Below, in pieces: positions 13,019-26,218 of a stretch of DNA of 64,000 nt. The translations under genes and the position numbers were made by a program. This DNA is from Tritrichomonas musculus (Eukaryota > Parabasalia > Tritrichomonadida > Tritrichomonadidae): assembly GCA_039105265.1 (NCBI GenBank), contig JAPFFF010000006.1, positions 6,138,001-6,202,000 of the forward strand, read 5' to 3'. Below the pieces are notes generated by a model. It saw nothing but the letters and a program-made list of their open reading frames with translations. It searched no databases and was not told the DNA's origin. Numbering within the stretch: the first letter of the stretch is position 1; each line of letters opens with the position of its first letter.

Positions 13019-13045
13019 CACTTTTTGAGCTTCGCTCAAAAAGTG
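13019..13045. repeat. Perfect 12-bp hairpin with TTC loop
   Basis: Two perfect 12-base arms (CACTTTTTGAGC and its complement) around the loop TTC. It sits exactly where the open frame of the following transposase begins, so the first readable codons are hairpin sequence. A longer relative sits at 61252-61310. Confidence 0.85.
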
Positions 13046-14107
13046 GCGTCCCTTGTTACAAATAAAAAAATTTCTCAAAATTTATCTGAATATGATTTCA
13101 AAATGTCAGAATCATCAGTAAGTAGAACTTTAACGGAATTAGGTATAAAATCACTTTTTCAGAGGCCGAAAGAAAAATTAAACCAAAACCAAAAAATATA
13201 TCGTTTGAAATTTTCAATCGAAATCCAAAAATCAGAATTATTCCTATTTCCATGGTCTTTTAGCGATGAGTCTATTATTTCACTCGAACCTATGAAAAAA
13301 AAAGTTAAAATATTTCCATGGATTGATAATCCACAATATTTTTTCGAAAAACAGGGTTATCCTCCTCATATTATGGTATGGGGATGCATAGCAAAAGATT
13401 TCAAATCACCTCTCATTCGAATTCAAGGAAAACTAAATTCAACAAATTACATTCAAATGTTAACGGACGAAAAAATAATTGAATACTTAAATGGTCCGTT
13501 CGGAGAAAAAGGATACGTGTTTCAACAGGATGGCGCCCCCGCTCATAGGGCGAACAAAACTCGCGAATTTTTAGAAGATCAGGCTATTTTGTTGCTAGGA
13601 GATTTGCATTGGCCAGAGAATTCCCCAGATTTGAATGTTATTGAACATCTCTGGGGAATTATCAAGGCCAAAATTGATCTCACAAAAGTTTCGAATCTTG
13701 ATGAACTTTTCATTGAAGCGAAGCGTGTATGGGATGAAATTCCAATGGAAGTTATCAATAATTTAATTGATTCATTTCAAGATCGAATTAAAGCGTGTCG
13801 ACTTTTAGCGGGCGAGTCATTAAATGGAAAAAAAAATATTCAAGAATTTAGAAAATCTTATGAAAACGGAATACAGTACATTCAGAAAAGGAATGATGAA
13901 ATCAGATCGATCAATGATTTTATTTCTCAATCGAGTTGTTTTTTTAGTAAATTATCAAGATTTGATCTAAATCAAACGCAATGCAATCAAAATAACTGTG
14001 AAAGAAGTATTGAAATATGTCGAGTTTTACCACAAGATTTCTTCGAAAAACTCAAAATGCCAAAAAACATCATTTCTTCAAAAGTAAAGTACGTTTCAAA
14101 TAAATAA
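13046..14107 (+). pseudogene. Tc1/mariner transposase, DD37E type, N-terminally truncated
   Basis: The frame encodes a transposase that cuts and pastes at TA sites. Visible in order are the second helix-turn-helix (MSESSVSRTLTELGI), FSDES with the first Asp, PHIMVWGCIA, FQQDGAPAHRANKT with the second Asp, and WPENSPDLNVIEHLWGIIK with the Glu. The second Asp and the Glu are 37 residues apart, so the signature is DD37E rather than the usual DD34E or DD34D. A tail of about 100 residues follows. No ATG lies at the start: the open frame enters from the hairpin at 13019-13045, and the first in-frame ATG (13103) falls inside the DNA-binding domain, so the first recognition helices are missing. A 20-bp stretch at 13056-13078 is repeated at 12939-12961. 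No inverted ends were found. Confidence 0.85.
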
Positions 14108-15338
14108 AATTAATTTTTCATAGAGGCATGTCAACCAAAATTCTACTCGATAAATTTTTTTGAAAATGATAATATAAGATTTAAATGATGTATATTAAAA
14201 CTTTTCCTCTTGAGCAAACGAAAACTTCTATACAGTTTTTAGTTTTCATTCAAATCATCATTTTTAACTCAATATCTTCAATTCAAAAAGTAGATATATT
14301 CAAATTTGATATATTGAAAAATGAATTCTCTTTCATTTTTGATAAGATCAAGATTGAATACCATTTCAATTTGAGAGAATTTTTATTGAATAGCTTTTCA
14401 ATTTGAGAGATGGTTAATTGAATATTCTTTCAATTTGAGAAGAATAAATAAGTTTTACTTATAACTTGGAAACTGAATTATCAAAAATTAATTTTATGAT
14501 ATAAATATACTTAGATATTAATTATAAATTTATAAAAGTAATTATATTTGCATATCACAAAAAAATTAAAACAAATATTTTAAAATATTTTATTTTGATT
14601 TTATAAAGTAGGTAAAATCATTATTTGATTTTTAATAAAGAAGTATATAATTTTTATTAATCAACAAAATAAATCTCTGCTCTAATATTCTCAAATATTT
14701 ATTTAAAATATAATTATTTGAAAAAGTTCGATCGGTAAAAATAAAAAATGATTTATTTCAAAATTTTTTTTATATAATTTTAAAGTAAAATGAAATGAAT
14801 TTATCATAAGCTCTATAAATCCTCTAAAAATCATATTTTGAGCACTAATTATAATTTATTTTTTCAATGAACTATCAATTGAATTGAAAGTATAATATTA
14901 GTGTATATTGAAACGTATAAAAGAAAATTCCAATATAATTATTAAAATGGCTGTTTTATTTTGATTAAAAAATGAAATATGATTAGTATCACAGCTTTTT
15001 GAAAATAAGACGTTTTATGTTTAGATATTTAAAAAACGTATAGAGTAATCATAAAAACCATTAGTAATTTGTTAATATTATTAAGTTATAAATGTAAAGA
15101 ATCGTGGATCTTATATTTCTATAGAGTGGATAAAATAAAAAATCAAATTTGATGTTTTTTACCTAAAAACTATTAATTTTTATTGTACAAACTAAATAAT
15201 TGGATTCTAGAGATCATAAATACATTCTTCTTTTTTATATTAATCTTTTATAATTGGACTTATCTTATTATCTACTTTCACTTTTTGAGAGCTTTTTTTT
15301 GGTTGATATGCCTCTTTTTTCATTTTAATTTTTTTAAT
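14108..15338. other. Gene-free AT-rich stretch
   Basis: No gene seen. At 14362-14445 the motif TTCAATTTGAGAG occurs three times at about 34-bp spacing, a short degenerate tandem repeat. The rest is A+T-rich without clear structure up to the target duplication of the Mutator-like element. Confidence 0.5.
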
Positions 15339-15347
15339 TGTTTTAAA

Positions 15348-15518
15348 GGGCTTCAGTAAAAATCACCCCCTCAATTTCACTTAACGGCCAAATTGCCATT
15401 CAAATCAACTGGTGAAAAGTGCGATGTTTACTTCATTTCGCACTTTTCACCTTTGGTAGTATTCAATTTACTTCATTTTTTATTCAATTTTATAAATTCA
15501 TTTTACACTTTTCACCAG
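15348..15518 (+). repeat. Left TIR of the 11-kb element
   Basis: Inverse of 26219-26389 with about one mismatch. Inside it, a CACTTTTCACC motif and its inverse recur three times, so the TIR itself can fold. Confidence 0.9.
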
Positions 15519-17345
15519 TGGATTTTTATTAAGAAAAAAACTTTTGAAAAATCATTTAATAATTGAAAAAATGAAAAATGAATATTACCGGTAAAATTTA
15601 ATGATTTAAAAGTAATTATTATTTTATTTCTAAAGAATTTGGTTTAATTAAATTGAAAATGATAAAATATTTGGCTAATGAAAGTAATAAATAAGTGTGA
15701 ATAATATAAAATGCGTTTGTGTAAGTATTATATTATTAATAAATGCAAAAAAAATCAATTTTTCTTTAAATAATTTTTTAAGGAATATTTACTTTTTTCA
15801 ATTCTAAAAAAATTCTTAATTTAATAATTAATACTAATTGTTTATTCATAAAATATAAAAATGAGCATATTTTTTGAGAGGTAGCTTAGATATTTGAGAA
15901 AATGATGATATAGTGTTTTTTGTAATATTTTACCTTTAAATTGGTTTATTGTGATTCATTTTAGAATAATAATATGGAGTAACATTGTTTTTCACGTGAA
16001 TTTAATTATTTTTTGAATAAAAAATTAAACTTCACATTGATTTGAGGTAATTTGGAATATTATAGTATCTAATTCAAAATTAATATTTGCAAGTAGGAAT
16101 AGATTTTGGGGGTTTAAAAAAAATTGAATAAATAATTTTATATAATATGATATTCAAGAATTGATAATTGAATTAGATTTGTACGTTTTAAATATTGTTT
16201 TTTATCTCAATATTTCTGATTGTTATAAATTTTATATTTTAATGCTTTTTAGTATATTTACCAAAAATACTTATGTTACTAAATTATACTTTAAATATAT
16301 TGAATGTATATATAACAGTATTTAAATAATCATTTTAATATTTTAAATTAAAAGTTATTAATAAGATTTAAAAGTTTATATTATTTTATTTCTCAAAAAA
16401 CGATTTTCAAAAAATTCAAAACGTATTTTTTTAAATGGTTATATTCAAATATATCAGTTAAGAATTAATGAGTATGAAATATGAATTATTTATTATCTTT
16501 TATATTAATTTGAAGTTTGATGATTTGAAATTTAAATGTATTCTTTTTTTAACTAATATACAAAATAAATCAAAGTATTTTTGAAAAGTTTGATTTATTA
16601 AACATTTGTGTAGTGTATAAAATAATCATCTGAAATTTTTGTGAACATAGATTAAAATTTATATCACTTTTAATTATTAACCGAAAATAAGTTTTCTGAA
16701 AATAAAATTAAAATATATTAATAAAATATTTAATTCTTATTTGATTTGTATTTTACACCATATATCTTTAATATAACCAAATTGAATGAATTTGAATGAA
16801 ATGAATATAATGATTTTTAATCTTATTTTATCTTTTTCTCGATAAAAAATGAAGTAAAATAAATTAAAATCAATAATTAATTTTATAAATGAACTATTTA
16901 AAGAATAAATTATATTTATTATTTCAAAACAACAATTCTAAATATATTTTTAAGTCCAGATTTTATTTATCCAAATTAAAGATTTTAATTTTTAACTGAA
17001 GATTTATATTAAATCTTAAAGTTTATATGGTTAATGAAATAACCTAGTTTCTTTTTATTCATGATTATTAAAATTTAATTTGAAGATTCCAAAAACATTT
17101 TAAGCATATTATTCTTACAATTTCTTCTTATTAATATATTATAATATAAAAATTTAAATTTAAATTGATAATAATCTTGAAAATTATAAAAATTAATAAT
17201 TCTATATTGCAATATTATATTTTATTATTTTTAAAATAAATATATTTCAAATAATTATAAAATAATGCTTGTCATTATTTTTATTTCAAGATAATATTCG
17301 TTTTCCCATTGTTATTTTTGAATACTTTACATGTTATTTAAAATA

Positions 17346-17735
17346 CAGTAAGGTTGTAAAATTCAAAAACGTCTCAAAAGAGGAAAATCTACTTTTTCAT
17401 AGAAAACGATTAAAATGAATTTAAAATAAAAGTCAAAATAACGAATTTAATTCAAATTTGGATTTTCCTTTATAGCGTTGCATAAATGGAAAATCCACTT
17501 TTTGAATGATGCTCATTTTTTCATATAGAGATAGGAAAACACTATTTGATGAATATAATGTTGCAAACAGTTGTGTGATAAACTTAATCATGGAAATATT
17601 ATTTCTTAAAATGGTAGGTTTAAACAAGATTTTCTCTCTATTTCTTTATTTCTTTCATTTTTATTAATGAAAATTTTTTTCTCAAAAAGTCCATTTTCCT
17701 ATTTTGAAACGTTTTCCAATTTTGAAACCTTACTG
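17346..17735. mobile_element. 390-bp mariner-type MITE
   Basis: The ends are inverted copies beginning CAGTAAGGTT, similar for about 55 bp, and TA flanks both sides (17344-17345 and 17736-17737). It is nested in the 11-kb element. A 64-codon minus-strand frame inside shows no recognisable domain. Confidence 0.75.
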
Positions 17736-17903
17736 TAGTTTGAAAATATTTTTGATATTCCTAGATTTACATTACATTTAATATATTATTTGTATAATAA
17801 TATTCTTTCTATAATAAATATCCAATTATAATCATGATATATTTATATTTATTTAGAGATAAAAGATTAATAAAAATTTCAAATAATAACGGTTATTTAA
17901 ATA

Positions 17904-19201
17904 AGAGGTATTCATGTAGAGAAATTGACGAAATATTGTAATTTTGATCATATTTTCTTTATTTTTATTTTGAAACTAAGAATGAACTTTAATGGATAAG
18001 AATTTTATACTCCTATTTTTGAGATATTTCTATTTTTATTTTTCTGAATAAGAATCGTTTTATAATTGAGAGGCTATATATTTTTTTTTATATAAAAATT
18101 GATGAAATATAAATATATATATAAATTTGTATTATTAATTATTATAGTATATATATATTAATAACCTATTAATACTTATATGTTTAAAAAATATTTATTT
18201 TCTAGAGATACACTTGTTTATATTTTTTTTATTTTTTATAAATTTTTAACTTTTTCAGTTATTATATTTTTTATATTGAAATAATAAACATTTTGTATCC
18301 TAGTAGTATTGTTATTAAAACATTATTTTATTTTATATATATAATATATATTATATTTTATATACTATTTAAATTTTATATTTAAGTTTTACATTATATA
18401 TTAAATAGATAAATTAACAAAAAAAAAATGAAAAATTCAATTAAACGATGATTTTTAATTGAATTTCTAAAAAAATATGTTGCTTTGTATTGTGATTATT
18501 TTTTGGTTTTCAATATATTAAATATTAAAGTTATTTTTATAATATAGTAATTAATAATTTTACTATATAAAAAATATTTTTAATAATATTTTTAAGAAAA
18601 TGAGGAAATTTAAATTTTTCAAGAATCACTTCACTATTAACTTCACTTCACCGAAAATAATCATCTCACGTCACTAAAAAATAATAACGTACCAAAATAC
18701 GATGAAAAATAATTCAAAATAATGCAAAATATAAAATTACATTTTTCTTTAAAATGAGAGTATAGAGTAACTTATTTACATAATAAAATTTATTTAAATA
18801 TTTATTATTATTATATTGTACAATTAGTATATAATTATTTCGTAAATCAATTGAGAAATAAGTCATTTTCTTAATTTTTTAATGTAAATTTGCATTTAAA
18901 TTTATATATGGCTAATAAATTGGATATACAACAGATAATATATTTTTTAAATAAAATATAAAATATTATTATTGATTTATAATTCATAAATATTTTATTT
19001 GACTCGAGATATAGATGAAACATTATTTTTTAAATTGTTTTTAAATTCTCAACATCCATTAAAACCAATTATGGCAAGTGTCAGTATTGGATATATAGAA
19101 GTAAATAATCTTAATATTTTTTCATAAGATAAAATATTCATTCAATTAAAGTAAAAATAAAAAAATCAAATAACGAGTTTTCACTTCACATGAATACCTC
19201 T
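17904..19201. mobile_element. Element of the AGAGGTATTCA family, copy 1
   Basis: The inverted ends read AGAGGTATTCATGT. Both sides carry TTTAAATA (17896-17903 and 19202-19209), an 8-bp duplication. It is 1298 bp long without a gene. It shares its ends, but apparently not its interior, with 21817-22924. Confidence 0.7.
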
Positions 19202-19559
19202 TTTAAATAATATTTTTTTTTTTAATTTGCATTTATCTCAATAAAATTATAAATAAATAAGTAAATATTAATCTTTTTTGAGAGTATCATTTATAAAATT
19301 ATTGTATAATGCATCAAAAAATAAAAATATTCTGGAATTTTGATTTTATTTTGGATTATGAAATCTGTATCTTATTTTTTAAAGTTTACGGTGTAAGTTT
19401 ATTACTTAAAAATATATTGATAGACATTACATTTAGCCTATCTATTTGGAAATTGTAATATTATTTATTTGCTAATAGGTAATTTACTTTATATTGGATT
19501 ATCATCATTTGATACAATTGTTAATACTTTAATATTTTACTTATCTGTGATTGTAATAC

Positions 19560-20500
19560 GTTAGGTTGTGCGTCCTTAACATCTACCCAGGCCTGATATC
19601 ACCTTCGATCTCTCTAGGGATAGGTTCAATTATAATAATTATTATTTTTATTACATAAAAATAACAATCACTTCTAAAATGTAATTATTTTTATGTTGAC
19701 TCAAGAGTGGCCATTCTAACTTCGAGGGTTGCAATTTTTGCATTATATTCTGATTTCAATTCATAGTTGTCATTGACATACAGCTTTTATGTGTCCTTTT
19801 ATCACATTGAAATGCGTCATATTTCAAATGTTTACCTGTATATTGCCAAATTTTGATTCATATTCCTCTTGTAAATCATTATACAGAATTATATTTCAAT
19901 TGTTGATCATTATATTGCATTATTTTTCATTTCTGCGTCATTATATTATATCATATTTCATTTAATCTCCATTATAATGCAATATATCTCCTTTAAATAC
20001 CACCTTTTTTTCTTATATTTCAATAATCTCAATCTTATTTTACTTTTAAACAAATACATTGAAAAATATTCCTTTTTATATCATTTATAAACTATCATTC
20101 TACATTATATTTCATTTACTGGCCATTATACTCTATTATATTTCATTTGTGAGTTAATATAATTCAATAAATATCAATTATGTTTCATAAATATTTATTT
20201 AATATGCAGATATTCCATTAATAGAGAACATTATGACGCGCATCTTTATCATTTGCTCAGATCTAACTCCACCTATGATATCATTAAGTATTATTTTGAT
20301 TAAAAAATATACAACATTAATGATATCAACACTATTTTTTACTCAGAAATGTATATAGATTATGCTTACTTATTCAATATTATTCATATCAAACTTTTTT
20401 TTTTGTTCAATTATAGTAATATACGTTATGGTGTGGTCTCTACTATCTCCAATCCTAACATAGCTCGCTACGAGCTCATTTTCGACTTCCCATTTAATAC
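19560..20500. other. Less AT-rich patch with degenerate CATTATATTTCATTT repeats
   Basis: The flanks near 19565-19625 and 20420-20490 are richer in C and G than their surroundings. From about 19720 to 20190, variants of a unit resembling CATTATATTTCATTT recur irregularly. A small hairpin, AGCTCGCTACGAGCT, lies near 20462. I recognise no gene or RNA here. Confidence 0.4.
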
Positions 20501-20641
20501 ATAATATTAATTAAATGAATTTTCTAATATTATATAAATAAAACTATTTATTGAATAGTTTTAATAAATCATCAACTTTATTACAATTTATTTTTTACAT
20601 TATTTCACAAAATAAATGATTGATTATAAATATAAACATAT

Positions 20642-21727
20642 ATATGTGTACAAGGTCCGTTTACAATTAATACGAAAATTTTATTTTGAAAATTTAATAG
20701 GAAAAAGTGTAAAATTGTTTTAAGATATAATTATTATGATGATGTAGATCATGTATAGCTTTTATTTTTTATAGTTTTATCTTTCTATCATTAATTTTTC
20801 AGAACTGAAATATTATTGATCATTTGTTTAATATGAGGATATTTCAATTTATTTTTTTAATATATATATTTCATATTATATAAATTTTATTTTATGAGTT
20901 GTTTTATGTATATTAAAGGAACATGATAATATATTCATGAATGAAGTATTTTTTATTAATTAAAACAATATCTTGGTATTTCCCAAATATTTATATTATA
21001 TTTTTATATTTTTAATTTTTTCATATTATTTAATATGCGATTAATTATTATCTTAAATAATTATTCGGTATTTTTGGAGAAATACTTAAAAATTTTGATT
21101 TTTTATAAATAAATTTAATTATCTTGGTGTTTTTAAGAATTAAATATATATTATATAAATAAATATATCTTTATATTCTTATTTTAATTTAATAAAAAAT
21201 ATTAATCATATATATTTCAGAAAATATGAAGATAAATAAAGTTCAAAAAAATAATATTTCTGATAAATATATGGTTAATAATTCGCCTCAAGTAAAATAA
21301 AAGTCGTTATTACGATAGAATGATGGTTAAAAATTAGCCTCGAGTAAAATAAAAGTCGTTATTTCGATAATATTATAGTCAATAATTAACCTCGAGTAAA
21401 AAAAAATCCGTTATTTTGATTATATAAAGGTGAATAATTAACCTTGAGTAAAGTGAAATCCGTTATAACGATTAATTTAAGATTAAATATTCACCTTATT
21501 AAATAACCGATATTATATGGTGAATAAATAATCATTAATAATCGTCATTTTAAAATTATACGATTATATTGAATTCAAATAACAATAAATATAAATTTAC
21601 TTTTATCCTAAAATAAAAAGAATACTTTTTTATTATTATATTATATATATTTATTAATATATATATTATATATAAAAACAATAATAATTATATAAAATCA
21701 TGGGAAATGATCACCTTGTACACATAT
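20642..21727. mobile_element. 1.09-kb transposon with internal 52-bp tandem repeats
   Basis: A perfect 14-bp inverted repeat, ATATGTGTACAAGG, forms the ends, with AAACATAT duplicated on both sides (20634-20641 and 21728-21735). Four tandem 52-bp units lie toward the right end (21273-21480). No gene. The 8-bp duplication fits hAT or P elements. Confidence 0.75.
21273..21480. repeat. Four 52-bp tandem units
   Basis: Each unit contains a variant of CCTCGAGTAAAATAAAAGTC followed by CGTTAT-like text. The units diverge by several bases each. Their position inside one end of a transposon suggests subterminal transposase-binding repeats. Confidence 0.8.
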
Positions 21728-21816
21728 AAACATATTTATTTTTTTTTTTAAAACATCTTTTATACAAATCAAAAAATTGAATATTCTGAAAAAAATTTTA
21801 AATTCAAATATCTTAA

Positions 21817-22924
21817 AGAGGTATTCACGAAGAAAACTAGCCTAGCAATTTAATTCTAACTTATTTATTTTATTTTTATAATATGTAATTAAGATAAATT
21901 ACAAATTTTATATGATTCCATGTGTTTATTTTCAAGATATTGCTTAAGCATTTTTTTGTGAGAAAAAAAAACTATTTTCAATATATTTCGTTATTTATTT
22001 GGAATTTTAAATGAAAGATTTTCTATAAAACAATATAAAATATCTCAATATATATTTATATTGACATTAAATAATTATAAATTAAAACATATATCGATTA
22101 ATAATATTTTGAATAAAAAATTATTTAGATATTAACTTATTTTTATTTCAAAAAAAAAAAAAAAATATTTATTTAAAAGTATTAGTTTTTCACAAAATTT
22201 GTGAACACTTTTGTGAAATCCTTTGAAAAAAAAACTATTTTTGATTTATTTGTTAGAAAAAATGAATATTGATAGAATTATTTAAATGTTTAGCAAATTA
22301 TTTGATTCAAATTATCGGCATTTTCTATTATATATATATATATATTTAGAAATATATATTTTATCCAATATCTGTAAAATTTCAATTTATTATTTTTTTT
22401 GTTGTTTGATTTTTGAAAATTTTGACGTTTTGCACCCAAAAAAAACATCGATATTGTTGGAAACCAATTTTCTCAAAATTAAACACATAAATTTCTTATT
22501 GATCGCAATATATGTTAAGATGAATTGCAATAATTAATATAATAAAAATAAAAGAAAAAAGCTAGGCTGAAAAAAAAATTGGGTTGGATTTTTATTAATT
22601 CTTTTGTTTTTTTTGTTAAATCCATTGCTTTTTTAAATATCGAATTTATTAAAATGAGATATAAAGCCAACTCAATATTTAATTCTTTATATATTTATTA
22701 AAATTTTTAAGAATTTTTAATCCTTATTAAAAAAAAGTCTAATAATTCTAATATATCTGAAAAAATAAAATTCTTATATTTTAACAATGCAATGCTTGCC
22801 AAAGATAATATAGAGCAATTATATGCTTTTTTTATAAATTAGAATATTTATACTCCAATAGTCATTGAATTAATGCATTTCAAAAATCCAAAAAGACGTT
22901 AAGTCACTTAACATGAATACCTCT
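21817..22924. mobile_element. Element of the AGAGGTATTCA family, copy 2
   Basis: The inverted ends read AGAGGTATTCAYG. Both sides carry TATCTTAA (21809-21816 and 22925-22932). It is 1108 bp long with no credible gene. A lone end-like sequence, TTTAGGTATTCATGGAGG, near 23459 may be a third, partial copy. Confidence 0.7.
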
Positions 22925-23313
22925 TATCTTAATATATAATAAATTATATTTTATTAAAATAGGTTTATAAATATAATAATGAATAATTAATAATAAAAAC
23001 TAATATAAGCCATCTAACCATGGTAACTATTCAACGATTATTCCGCCCTAAATCCATGGATTTTAATGTGCTATATTAATCAAATATGTTTGAAAAAATA
23101 TTATATATTGCTTTTATGCAAAAAATGAACATAATCCAGATTTTCAATTTCAATGAATGAGATTATTCAATTTTAAATGTCAACAATACAACTCATCAAT
23201 ATTCACAATAAATTATAACATGATACTGCTGTTTTAAATTATATTATTTTCATTTCCTTTTCTTAAAAAAAAAAATAAGAATAATTATTTCATAGAAAAA
23301 ACTAAGGAAAATC

Positions 23314-24666
23314 TTCACTTTTTCCCACTTTTTCAAAAAAAGTTGATTTTTTTCTGAAAACATTTTTTATTATGCATTTTTTTCAAAAAAAAAAAAAAAA
23401 TAAAGTTATGCATTTTTTTAAAAAATTTAAAAAAATAGTTGAAAAATTTGGTTAGGCAATTTAGGTATTCATGGAGGAAAACCCCGCAAAAAATATATAT
23501 TGATCACTGTATGATGAAAGTTATAATGACATAAATTTTATTCGAAAATTTCATTTCCACTCAAGATATCTAATTTGATTTCGATAAAGAGTTTCAATAA
23601 ATAGCTACAAAAGTATGCAAACAATGCACAATCGTATTTCAATTCACCATTTATACTCTTATTAATCAATTCTTAAATTTGATAATTATCAATTTATTTC
23701 GAATATTCGATATTTTTATTACTCTGTTTAAGTAATCCACTTTTCCGTTATATATAAGATTTTTCATCATATTTTACATACAATAACTCCAGTAAATGCT
23801 ATGAATTGCGTTTTAAAATTTTTATATTTATCAATGATATCCAAAAATCCTCATAGATAGTATACATAAATTTGTATTAAATATATATTAAATTAAATGC
23901 ATATTTATGTTATACTGTTTATACTTCTTTATTTTCTTTTTTCATCGAGGAAAAGCCGATAATTATTCATAAATATAAACGTATTATCAAACGTGCATTA
24001 TGTAAAAAATCAAATATTTCTAAAATATGATGAGGAAAACAATATTAATTTTATGAAAAATGTAATTATTAAATTAAACTTTTCATTTTACGCAGAAAAT
24101 AAACAGATTTAAATAAAAAAGTATAAATTAAAAATGATTTTTTTAAAAAATGCTTTTTATTCATTATTTGCTCATTATGAATAAATTAATTATGATGATG
24201 ACAATTGCCAAAAAGATGATAACTGAAGAGACGAAGAGGAAAAAAATGATGATGAAGATAGCGAAGAAAAAGAAGAAGAAGACGATGATGAAGAAGAAGA
24301 AGATGAAGATGGTGATGAAGAAGAAGACGATGATGAAGAAGAAGAAGATGAAGATGGTGATGAAGAAGAAGACGGAGAAGAAGCAGAAGACGATGATCAA
24401 GATGAAGAAGAAGAAGATGATGATCAAGATGAAGATGAAGAAGAAGACGATGAAGAAGAAGAAGACGGAGAAGAAGCAGAAGACGATGATCAAGATGATG
24501 AAGAAGAAGACGATGGTGAAGAAGAAGAAAAAGACGATGAAGAAATTTTTTTAAATTTTTTAAAAAAATGCATAACTTTATTTTTTTTTTGAAAAAAATG
24601 CATAATAAAAAATGTTTTCAGAAAAAAATCAACTTTTTTTTTTTTGAAAAAGTGGGAAAAAGTGAA
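23314..24666. mobile_element. Foldback element with GAA/GAT repeat interior
   Basis: About 122 bp at each end (23314-23436 and 24545-24666) are inverse copies, starting TTCACTTTTTCCCACTTTTT and containing ATGCATTTTTT. The interior right half is a purine-only-strand repeat (24220-24540). No target duplication was seen, so its class is unknown. Confidence 0.6.
24220..24540 (+). repeat. GAAGAAGATGAT-type purine repeat
   Basis: Imperfect 30- to 60-bp units built of GAA, GAT and GAC triplets. In one plus-strand frame it would encode an almost pure Asp/Glu run of about 100 residues, but a TGA closes that frame just upstream. It may be a captured acidic-tail fragment or a simple satellite. Confidence 0.8.
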
Positions 24667-24903
24667 AAGCACCCAAAAACTAAAAACAAGAAAAAAATTA
24701 TCAGAAATTTAATTTTTTTTTAATGTTAAATTAGAAGTATTGCAATAATTTACTTAGGGATTGAGAAAAAAATACATCGCTCAAAAAACATATGACGAAG
24801 AAAATCGAGAAAAAAGTAAGGAGCTATATTAAAACTGTACTAAAAAACATAGAGCTGAACGGAGCCCGATTTTTGATTAATGTCTTAAATAAAATATTCA
24901 ATT

Positions 24904-24944
<41 letters not shown>

Positions 24945-26218
24945 ACTTCGATTTCTGTTTTAATGCATTATATCGAAAGTTTTTTAAAAAAATGACGGGG
25001 TGTTACTAAAGATAAGTTTTTTAAACAGCTGATAATGTTAGGTAATTTCATTGAGAAGGCATTCAAATCCTCTCATTTTTTCAATTGATCGGAAAATAAT
25101 TGAGAAGAAAAAGCAAAAATATAAAATGCGAATATCTAATTTTTTTTACATTCATTAGAAATTTTAAAAAAGCAAAACAATTTTTAAAATATATATTAAT
25201 TTAAATGTATTTAAGATAATAATAAATATAAACAAAATCAGATGAATATTATATATTTTATATATTTAATATACATTATGATAAAAATAATTTATATTCA
25301 TATGATGAAGTAGTTATCGGATATTTCTTAATAATCAAAAAAATCAAAATTCTTTCAGTATTTGAAGAATGAATGATATTTCCATTCCCCTCAAAAATTG
25401 ATTTTATTGAAAAATTCAATGTATATTAGATTGCAATTCAGAAGCATAAAAACGATTTATTAACAAAATTTCTATATCATTTTTGTAAATCTATGAATTC
25501 CAAATTGATTTATTTTTTAATTCGAAGAAAAGAATCTCATTGATCACAAATAATTAATTCAAGTTAAAAAAATTTTAAATTTTTTTATTCTCAATGCGTT
25601 TATAATTTATTGACTTATATATACGTTTGCAATTATTTTATTTATTTCAATTTAAATGTGTAATAACCATTCAATTATTATTTAATTTATCACCAAAATA
25701 AAATCTAATTTCCCTTTGAAATTTTCTTTTTCGAAACTTAATTCAATTGTAAAATATCGTAAATGAATCTTTTTTATAATATACATCAATATCATAATTA
25801 TTTTTAATGAAAATTATAATAGCTAATAATTCTACAATTTTTTTGAGAATTACTCAAAAATAATATCATAGGAGGTGTTTATAACGATTTTTTTGAATAA
25901 TTTTACTGGATTTTTTGAATTATGAAAAACCTCAAATATTTGATATATTTTAAATCTTTTAAAATTCAATTTTATTTTATTTTAATATCATATTCACTTT
26001 TACTAATCTTTTATATTAACATTTAATCTAAAAAAAGGTCAAATACTTAATTTTATAATATCTCCATTATATGCAGATTTTCAATTTTTAATAAAAAGGA
26101 ACTATTTTTAAATATTAATTTCTTATGATTCCTGATAGCTTATTTTTAAAATATTTTTTTGATAAGTTTTAATTTCTCATATAATATTTATATTTTATTT
26201 TTCGAAATATTTTGAATT
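24667..26218. other. Gene-free interior of the 11-kb element
   Basis: Very AT-rich. It contains a T run of about 40 bases near 24904-24943 and no recognisable gene. Short frames here are low-complexity. Confidence 0.5.

Noticed and set aside
14185-14406. 73-codon frame after the DD37E transposase
   Set aside because: Low-complexity text formed partly by the CAATTTGAGAG repeat; no start context or domain.
21273-21480. Four 52-bp repeats as a CRISPR-like array
   Set aside because: The units are contiguous and diverged with no unique spacers, they sit inside a transposon, and the genome is eukaryotic.
22286-22537. 83-codon frame inside the 21817-22924 element
   Set aside because: AT-rich hydrophobic text with no motif; it most likely arises by chance.
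24150-24672. Frames rich in Lys/Met, Phe/Ile or Ser
   Set aside because: They are shadow frames of the GAA/GAT repeat and of the inverted repeat; none has a credible start or domain.
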